Origin: Bacillota bacterium
GTDB lineage: Bacteria; Vulcanimicrobiota; JAMDEM01
DNA length: 19,567 nt
NCBI GenBank assembly: GCA_023486985.1
Contig: JAMDEM010000186.1
Coordinates: 1-19,567 of the forward strand
Reading direction: 5' to 3'
The position numbers were made by a program, and so were the translations under genes. Positions 14,577 through 19,567 of the stretch are shown here, in pieces. Under the pieces are notes generated by a model. It had not been told where the DNA came from and did no database searches. It saw only the letters and a program-made list of their open reading frames with translations. Within the stretch, counting starts at the first letter, position 1, and each line of letters starts with the position of its first letter.

Positions 14577-15739
14577 TGTACATTCACTGGCAAAAATATT
14601 TTAAAAGAAGTACCTGAACCAACTTTGCTTTCAACAGTTATACTGCCGCCCAGCTCTTTTACAATCCTGTAGCAAACAGACAGACCAAGCCCTGAACCCT
14701 CACCGGCTTCCCTGGTAGTAAAGAAAGGGTTGAAAATTCTGTCAATCAAATCTTCCGGAATGCCGTGCCCCGCATCCTTTACTGTTACCTCAACGCCTCT
14801 TTCTCCTTTAGCGCTGGTAATTATGCGAATTTTGCCTCCGGCAGGCATTGCCTGTATAGCATTAATGATAAGATTTATAAAGACCTGCTGCAAATCACCA
14901 TAATCGGCAAAAATTTCCGGAATATTTTCATCATTTTCAATCTGCATCTCTATGCCATATTTTTTAATCTGATAGGTCATCAACTCCACAGTCTCTTCAA
15001 TAAGCCTGCTTACGTTTATCAGCCGGCCGGGACCTTTTTCCTGACGGGCAAAGCTGGAAAGCCTGGAGATTATTGATTTACAGCGATTAGCACAAGCTTC
15101 AATCTCGGCAACATCTTCTCTTCTCGGGTCAGCGGCTGGCATACTTTCAAGAAGAAGCTGGGCATAGCCAAAAATTCCTGTAAGTGGATTATTTAATTCA
15201 TGAGTAACGCCTCTTACGATTACGGAGAGCGCCTTCATCTTCTCAAGCTGTATCATATGCCTCTGCATAGTTATCAGCCGCTTGTTTGTTTCTTCAAGTT
15301 CCTCTACTTTCAGTTGGATGGTTTTTTGAAGTTCTTTATTTGTTTTTTCAAGAAAAAAATTATTCCATGACCGCTCAGCCACAAAGGGCAGAAGATTAGC
15401 ATAATTCTCATCTTTTATTACATAATCGCTGGCTCCTGATTTCATGGCATCAACCGCTGCTCCTTCAGAGCCTGTTCCGGTGATTATAATAAGCGGATAT
15501 TCAAATCCGCCGGCTTTTATCTTTTTCAGGGTTTCAAGACCTGTAATGCCGGGAAGACTGTAGTCAATAAAAATCATATCAAAGCTGTTTTTATCAAGAG
15601 CCTGTAAAGCGGCTTCGCCAGAATGGGTTATCATAATATTATAAGAAGGGTTCTTTAATAAAAGAGCCTTTTGAGCAAGAATGGCTTGATCATTATCGTC
15701 TTCAATAATCAAAATATTAAACGGAGTACGGGATTCCAT
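14573..15739 (-). CDS. Response regulator-histidine kinase fusion (REC-HisKA-HATPase)
   Basis: The 388-aa product begins with a receiver domain (about 7-125; acidic E13, D14 and D15, phospho-acceptor D59, T87, K109), continues through a coiled-coil linker (about 128-168), and ends in a kinase core with H180 in GVTHELNNPLTG, N293 in the N-box, DAGHGI at 322-327, FNPFFTT and GSGLGLSV at 348-355. It is cytosolic. An N-terminal REC on a kinase usually lets an upstream kinase control it, so a phosphorelay with the hybrid kinase encoded next (4-base overlap, ATGA) is a reasonable inference. The ATG at 15739 follows a GGGGGAA stretch. No DNA-binding or enzymatic output domain is present in either protein, so the final target must be elsewhere. 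Confidence 0.9.
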   Translation of the reverse strand: MESRTPFNILIIEDDNDQAILAQKALLLKNPSYNIMITHSGEAALQALDKNSFDMIFIDYSLPGITGLETLKKIKAGGFEYPLIIITGTGSEGAAVDAMKSGASDYVIKDENYANLLPFVAERSWNNFFLEKTNKELQKTIQLKVEELEETNKRLITMQRHMIQLEKMKALSVIVRGVTHELNNPLTGIFGYAQLLLESMPAADPRREDVAEIEACANRCKSIISRLSSFARQEKGPGRLINVSRLIEETVELMTYQIKKYGIEMQIENDENIPEIFADYGDLQQVFINLIINAIQAMPAGGKIRIITSAKGERGVEVTVKDAGHGIPEDLIDRIFNPFFTTREAGEGSGLGLSVCYRIVKELGGSITVESKVGSGTSFKIFLPVNVQ

Positions 15740-15919
15740 GAATTCCCCCTGCGGAGGCTTATAACCCTTTTTGTCATTGCTGGCAGCACAGGCTTCCAGC
15801 CTGTGATTTTAGCGCGGCAATTTTTTAGTCAGCTTCGCAGCTAACGCACCTCGCAAAAACGCTGCGACACACCTCCCTGATATTAAAGAAGCTCACAGTT
15901 ATTGTGATTATATCATATT
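15740..15919. other. 180-bp gap with a palindromic hairpin
   Basis: No gene is seen here. A perfect 8-bp stem CACAGGCT-TCC-AGCCTGTG lies at 15787-15805 just inside a GTCATTGC (15773-15780), which suggests a third, shortened member of the GTCATT family. Another small inverted pair, TCACA/TGTGA, lies at 15893-15907 just after the asnS stop. Any promoter for the kinase operon should be here, but I could not pick one. Confidence 0.55.
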
Positions 15920-17212
15920 TCATGGGTAAATTCTATATAACATTCTCGGGAATGGAATGGTCTCTCTTACATGATCAAGACCGCATATCCAGGCAAGCGC
16001 GCGCTCGATTCCCATCCCGAAACCCGAATGAGGCACAGAGCCGTACCTTCTTAAATCAAGATACCATTCGTAACATTCCTTCGGAAGATTGTGTTCTTTG
16101 ATTTTCTCTTCCAGCACTTCAAGATTATCCTCTCTTTGTCCCCCGCCGATAATTTCCCCATAGCCCTCCGGAGCCAGCATATCTGCACAGAGGGCGACCT
16201 TCGGATTTTGCGGATCCTGCTTCATGTAAAAAGCCTTGCACTGCATGGGGAAGCGGTGAACAAAGAAAGGCTTGTCAAATTTAGAAGCGATGACTGTCTC
16301 GTCATTGCCTCCGAAATCCGAGCCCCATTCAAAAGACAGCCCTTCTTTCCTTAATATTTCAACAGCTTCATCATAAGACAGGCGCGGGAATGGAGGCGCT
16401 ACTTTTTCCAGCAATGTTGTATCCCTGCCGATAAGCTTAAGTTCTGCATTCTTTTTTTCCAGAACTCTTTTAACTATATAAGAAACCATTTCTTCCTGAA
16501 TTCTCATATCCTCGTCAAGATCGCAGTACGCCATTTCAGGCTCAATCATCCAGAATTCTATCAGATGTCTTCGTGTTTTTGATTTCTCCGCCCTGAAGGT
16601 TGGGCCAAAACAATAGACATTGCCAAACGCCATGGCGCCGGCTTCCATATATAACTGCCCGCTCTGTGAAAGATACGCTTTCTGGTCAAAGTACTGGGTT
16701 TCAAAAAGCGTGGTTGTGCCTTCACAAGCAGCCGGTGTAAGAATGGGAGCATCAATTTTTATAAAGCCCCGTTCATCAAAAAAATCCAGACAGGCTTTTA
16801 CCAGTTCATGGCGAACTTTCATGATGGCATTCTGCCTCGGGGACCTCAGCCATAAATGCCTGTTGTCCATAAGAAAATCTGTTCCGTGTTCTTTCGGAGT
16901 AATGGGATAATCTTTTGAAAGAGAGATAAGTTCCAGTCCCTCAAGGGAAAGCTCATAGCCGCCTGGAGCACGTTTGTCCTCCCTGACTTTTCCTTTCACT
17001 ATTATGGAGGATTCCTGGGAGAGGCTGCCAGCAAGGCTGAAAACTTCCGAAGAAATCTCCGCTTTAACAGCAACACCCTGGACAATGCCTGAGCCGTCCC
17101 TTATCTGAAGAAAATGAATGCTTCCGCTTGAGCGTTTGGCGGCAAGCCATCCTTTAATAATTACAGTTTCTCCCGCATGATTTCCCAAATCCATGATGCG
17201 TACTGCTTTCAT
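15920..17212 (-). CDS. asnS: Asparaginyl-tRNA synthetase
   Basis: AsnRS charges tRNA-Asn with asparagine. The 430-aa product has the N-terminal OB-fold anticodon-binding domain (about 17-98) and a class II catalytic core: motif 2 around 200-226 (FGPTFRAEKSKTRRHLIEFW followed by MIEPEMAY) and motif 3 GFGMGIERALAWICG (397-411), ending ETIPFPRMLYRIYP. The EFWMIEPEMA and IPFPR features are those of AsnRS and differ from related AspRS, which supports the name. Its presence implies direct Asn charging, at least in part. The ATG at 17212 has AAAGGAG upstream. The leader contains the foldback element at 17254-17373, and no T-box was recognised. Confidence 0.95.
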   Translation of the reverse strand: MKAVRIMDLGNHAGETVIIKGWLAAKRSSGSIHFLQIRDGSGIVQGVAVKAEISSEVFSLAGSLSQESSIIVKGKVREDKRAPGGYELSLEGLELISLSKDYPITPKEHGTDFLMDNRHLWLRSPRQNAIMKVRHELVKACLDFFDERGFIKIDAPILTPAACEGTTTLFETQYFDQKAYLSQSGQLYMEAGAMAFGNVYCFGPTFRAEKSKTRRHLIEFWMIEPEMAYCDLDEDMRIQEEMVSYIVKRVLEKKNAELKLIGRDTTLLEKVAPPFPRLSYDEAVEILRKEGLSFEWGSDFGGNDETVIASKFDKPFFVHRFPMQCKAFYMKQDPQNPKVALCADMLAPEGYGEIIGGGQREDNLEVLEEKIKEHNLPKECYEWYLDLRRYGSVPHSGFGMGIERALAWICGLDHVRETIPFPRMLYRIYP

Positions 17213-17253
17213 AACAATTCTCCTTTAAAGTATGGGTTTGACAGGTTGTCCGG

Positions 17254-17373
17254 AAATGTTAGTTTTTGTCATTCCTGAAGAGTGTGTTAGGATATTGTAA
17301 TTAAACCATTTTGAGATTCTCACCCACCTTTCAGGCGGGTACCCGTCGTTCAGAATGACAAAAACCAACATTT
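17254..17373. repeat. Foldback element in the asnS leader, 21-bp inverted repeats
   Basis: The outer 21 bases (17254-17274 and 17353-17373) are inverted repeats with one mismatch. The core 17268-17359 has GTCATT/AATGAC ends and, like the element at 7078-7148, carries CCCACC then GGTACCCG (containing the palindrome CGGGTACCCG at 17336-17345). It lies 41 bases upstream of the asnS start codon, so it is transcribed in any asnS leader starting before it. Confidence 0.75.
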
Positions 17374-17391
17374 TTCTCCTTCGTTAAGAGA

Positions 17392-17413
17392 GGCGGGGCG
17401 TTTCCGCCCCGCC
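17392..17413 (-). terminator. GC-rich hairpin, probable gdh terminator
   Basis: GGCGGGGCG (17392-17400) and CGCCCCGCC (17405-17413) form a perfect 9-bp stem. On the minus strand the loop is GAAA, a stable GNRA tetraloop, and the stem is followed by TCTCTTAACG, only a modest U-tract. It lies about 117 bases after the gdh stop. Confidence 0.6.
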
Positions 17414-17440
17414 ATGAATTGCAGCTAAAGTATTCTCCAT

Positions 17441-17513
17441 CACCAATCCCCTCCTTATTGGGAGAGGAAAAACTTGATATACCTCTCCCTCAGGGGAGAG
17501 GTTAGGTGAGGGG
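17441..17513. repeat. Short CCCCTCACC-type hairpin element after gdh
   Basis: On the minus strand the element starts with CCCCTCACC (17505-17513), followed by a perfect 8-bp stem (17482-17489 with 17494-17501), a short spacer, then a second C-rich half ending GGGGATTGGTG. It begins 16 bases after the gdh stop codon. It shares its end sequence with the long repeats at 4003 and 9386. Confidence 0.7.
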
Positions 17514-17529
17514 TGGTTTACATCAAAGT

Positions 17530-18804
17530 TTATGGATAAATCCCTCTTATGTTTATTGCTTCAGCTACTCTGTTAACAGCAAGCATATATGCTGCAGTTC
17601 TCATATTCTCCTTATGTTTCTGAGCAATATCCCATACATTCTTGAAAGCTTTTGTCATGATTTCCTTTAATTTTGCATTAACCTCGGCTTCATTCCAGAA
17701 GTTTGCCTGAAGGTCCTGAACCCACTCAAAGTATGATACGGTAACGCCGCCGGCATTAGCAAGAATATCCGGCAGTACCAGCACTCCGTTTTTATACATG
17801 ATGGCATCAGCTTCCGGCGTTGTCGGCCCGTTGGCAGCTTCGGCAACTATCTTTGCCTTTATCTTGTCGGCATTCTTTTTGGTTATCTGATTCTCAAGCG
17901 CGGCAGGAACAAGAATATCGCAGGGTATTTCAAGAATTTCTTCATTAGTAAGTATTTTTGCTCCCGCAAAGCCCACGACCGAACCGGTTTCTTCTTTGTG
18001 CCTGAGAACTTTATCGGGGTCAAGTCCGTCAGGATTGTAAATTCCGCCCTTTGAATCACTTATGCCGATTATCTTGCAGCCTTCCTTCTTAAGAAGCAGT
18101 GCCGCAATTGAACCCGCATTACCGTAGCCCTGAACCACAACGGTAGCGCCCTTGAGATTCAAGCCTGTATTTTTAGCAGCTTCCGAAATAACATAAACGC
18201 AGCCGCGCGCCGTTGCTTCATTCCTGCCCTCGGAACCGCCGATGCTTAACGGTTTTCCTGTAACGACGCCGGGTACTGAATATCCTTTATTCATACTGAA
18301 GGTATCCATTATCCATGCCATAACCTGAGGATTGGTATATACATCAGGAGCCGGTATATCCTTCTCCGGCCCGATAATTATCATCAGTTCAGAGGCATAC
18401 CTTCTGGTGAGTCTCTCAAGTTCTCCCTTGGACATCTCTTTTGGATTGCAGATAACTCCGCCTTTTGCTCCGCCGTAAGGAATTCCCACCACAGCGCATT
18501 TCCATGTCATCCACATTGAAAGAGCTTTAACTTCGTCCAGAGACGCATCTGGATGATAGCGGATACCGCCCTTGGCTGGTCCTCTCGCCATATTATGCTG
18601 AACTCTGTATCCTGTGAAAACCTTGATGCTTTCATCATCCATCTTCACAGGAAATCTTACGGTGAGCTCTCTCTTACAGTTCCTCAAGATTTCATGAATA
18701 TTAGGATCAAGATTTATTTTTTTTGCAACGATATCAAGCTGCTCAAGAGCAACTTCCCATGCACTGTTTGTCTTCTTTTCCGTTTTCTTTTCCGCAGTTA
18801 TCAT
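17530..18804 (-). CDS. gdhA: Glutamate dehydrogenase (Glu/Leu/Phe/Val family)
   Basis: The enzyme interconverts glutamate and 2-oxoglutarate plus ammonia. The 424-aa product has the length of the hexameric GDH class. Residues match the family: K78 in PAKGGIRYHPD, catalytic K114 in YGGAKGGV, D154 in PAPDVYTN, and a Rossmann nucleotide-binding motif GYGNAGS (226-232) followed by D250 at the end of the second strand (GISDSKGG), which suggests NAD preference; that last point is inference. The C-terminal segment with ILANAGGVTVSYFEW is typical. The ATG at 18804 has GGGAGG six bases upstream. It follows the TPR gene by 41 bases and may be co-transcribed with it. Other family members act on Leu or Phe, but overall pattern favours glutamate. 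Confidence 0.93.
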   Translation of the reverse strand: MITAEKKTEKKTNSAWEVALEQLDIVAKKINLDPNIHEILRNCKRELTVRFPVKMDDESIKVFTGYRVQHNMARGPAKGGIRYHPDASLDEVKALSMWMTWKCAVVGIPYGGAKGGVICNPKEMSKGELERLTRRYASELMIIIGPEKDIPAPDVYTNPQVMAWIMDTFSMNKGYSVPGVVTGKPLSIGGSEGRNEATARGCVYVISEAAKNTGLNLKGATVVVQGYGNAGSIAALLLKKEGCKIIGISDSKGGIYNPDGLDPDKVLRHKEETGSVVGFAGAKILTNEEILEIPCDILVPAALENQITKKNADKIKAKIVAEAANGPTTPEADAIMYKNGVLVLPDILANAGGVTVSYFEWVQDLQANFWNEAEVNAKLKEIMTKAFKNVWDIAQKHKENMRTAAYMLAVNRVAEAINIRGIYP

Positions 18805-18845
18805 TGATAACCTCCCTTGTTTAGTTAGATATGCTTACCGGTAAA

Positions 18846-19567
18846 TCAGCTTGAAGGATTACACCTCCTCTTCCCTTCTACCTCAGGCTTTCTTATTTTA
18901 TTAATCTTCTCTCGTGCTTCAATGTTTGCCGGGTTGATTGAGAGAACTTTTTTCCATTCTTCTACAGCTTTCCACCTTTTTCCCTGCTGTTGATAAATGT
19001 CCCCTATCAGAAGCCTTGCATCTTCTGTCTCAGGATCAATCTGCAGAGCTTTCCTTGCTTCCCTGAAGGCATCAGAAAACCTTCCGAGCAGAAAATAAGC
19101 CCTTCCGAGATTAGCCCTTATTACAGCAGAAGAATTGTCAATCTCAAGGGCTTTTTCAATATTTTTAACAGCTTCCTTAAGCTCCCCTCTCACTAAATAC
19201 ATATAACCAAGATTTGCCAGGGCACCGTAATTTTCCTTATCTGCCTCCACACTTTTCTTATAGAACTCTTCCGCTTCTTTTCCAAGGCCCTTTTCCAGTT
19301 TTATTGAGCCAAGCATATTAAGAACGTCTGCAGATCTTTCATCAGTCTTTAATGCTTCTTCAAGAACTGATTCAGCTTCATCGAGCTTCCCCCGGTGGGC
19401 AAGAGCATGGCCCAGATTGCATAAAACTTCTGAATCCCGCGGGGCAAGCTTTGCGGCCCTTCTGAATTCAACTATGGCAGAATCAAGCCATCCCTGATTC
19501 ATATAGACAACGCCCAGATTTACATGAGAGCGGGCGAAGGTGGGATCAAGTTTTATGCAATCTGGGC
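18846..19567 (-). CDS. TPR repeat protein (5' end outside window)
   Basis: The visible 239 residues consist of about six tetratricopeptide repeats (for example NLGHALAHRGKLDEAESVLE, NLGYMYLVRGELKEAVKNIE and NLGRAYFLLGRFSDAFREA), each with the expected small residues at conserved positions, then a basic tail ending NKIRKPEVEGKRR. TPRs are protein-protein interaction scaffolds. An internal ATG at 19502 could be taken as a start, but the frame continues upstream to the window edge with clear TPR sequence (IKLDPTFARSHVNLGVVY), so the gene is partial and its N-terminus, which may include a signal or membrane anchor, is unseen. No specific function can be assigned. Confidence 0.85.
   Translation of the reverse strand, partial: PDCIKLDPTFARSHVNLGVVYMNQGWLDSAIVEFRRAAKLAPRDSEVLCNLGHALAHRGKLDEAESVLEEALKTDERSADVLNMLGSIKLEKGLGKEAEEFYKKSVEADKENYGALANLGYMYLVRGELKEAVKNIEKALEIDNSSAVIRANLGRAYFLLGRFSDAFREARKALQIDPETEDARLLIGDIYQQQGKRWKAVEEWKKVLSINPANIEAREKINKIRKPEVEGKRRCNPSS

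Larger units (their letters stand above)
17213..17529. other. 317-bp repeat-filled gap between gdh and asnS
   Basis: No gene is visible. Reading from the gdh stop, the gap holds a CCCCTCACC-type hairpin element (17441-17513), a GC-rich hairpin (17392-17413), and a foldback element (17254-17373), each listed separately, then about 40 bases with the asnS ribosome binding site. Confidence 0.75.

Noticed and set aside
17213..17260. T-box or other tRNA-sensing leader before asnS
   Set aside because: No GGGTGGNACCGCG-type T-box sequence or specifier arrangement was found; the structure seen is explained by the foldback repeat.
18846..19502. TPR gene starting at the internal ATG 19502
   Set aside because: The frame continues to the window edge with in-register TPR sequence, so the gene is partial rather than starting there.

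Overview
This window carries about fourteen mostly housekeeping genes from a bacterial chromosome of roughly 40% GC (judged by eye). All but one lie on the minus strand, so the region is transcribed from right to left. The gene set (ruvCAB, yebC, rnc, fabF, asnS, xerC) is bacterial. Large soluble PAS kinases, a Cache/HAMP/GGDEF-type sensor, TTG/GTG starts and several families of palindromic intergenic repeats suggest an environmental, probably Gram-negative lineage of the deltaproteobacterial/Nitrospirae/candidate-phylum kind. The phylum cannot be fixed from the sequence alone.

Layout, right to left (5' to 3' on the minus strand): a TPR protein whose 5' end is outside the window (18846-19567); a Glu/Leu/Phe/Val-type glutamate dehydrogenase (17530-18804); a 317-bp repeat-rich gap; asnS (15920-17212); a REC-HisKA-HATPase kinase (14573-15739) overlapping by ATGA a 1393-aa GAF-PAS5-GAF-HisKA-HATPase-REC hybrid kinase (10395-14576); then yebC, ruvC, ruvA and ruvB (7260-10379). 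Next come fabF-rnc-yggU (4783-7044) with overlapping ends, a DUF6941-like protein (4307-4735) closed by a strong terminator, an exported NTF2-like protein (3543-4001) and a membrane Cache-HAMP-GGDEF-like protein with a degenerate GGDHF signature (2029-3519). A 506-bp AT-rich gap and a xerC/xerD-type recombinase (620-1522) follow. The only plus-strand gene is an unrecognised hydrophilic protein (8-412), followed by a clear intrinsic terminator and convergent with the recombinase.

Functionally, ruvCAB encodes the Holliday-junction processing machinery and yebC is its usual neighbour. Here yebC begins 15 nt after the stop of the giant kinase, so the two-kinase phosphorelay may be co-transcribed with the recombination genes. 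fabF-rnc-yggU combines fatty-acid elongation, double-stranded RNA processing and a small conserved protein; this fabF-rnc pairing is common.

The most distinctive non-coding content is a set of dispersed repeats. Two copies of a 230-250-bp element (4003-4249 and 9386-9617) have CCCCTCACC/GGTGAGGGG ends. Shorter hairpin elements share the GGTGAGG-type end. A second family has GTCATT/AATGAC ends (7078-7148 and 17254-17373). A separate cluster of six TTTGGCG heptamers lies at 1611-1842. I found no CRISPR array, tRNA, rRNA, transposase or prophage gene. No clearly new biological system is present; the long repeat family and the kinase-yebC-ruvCAB linkage are the best leads.
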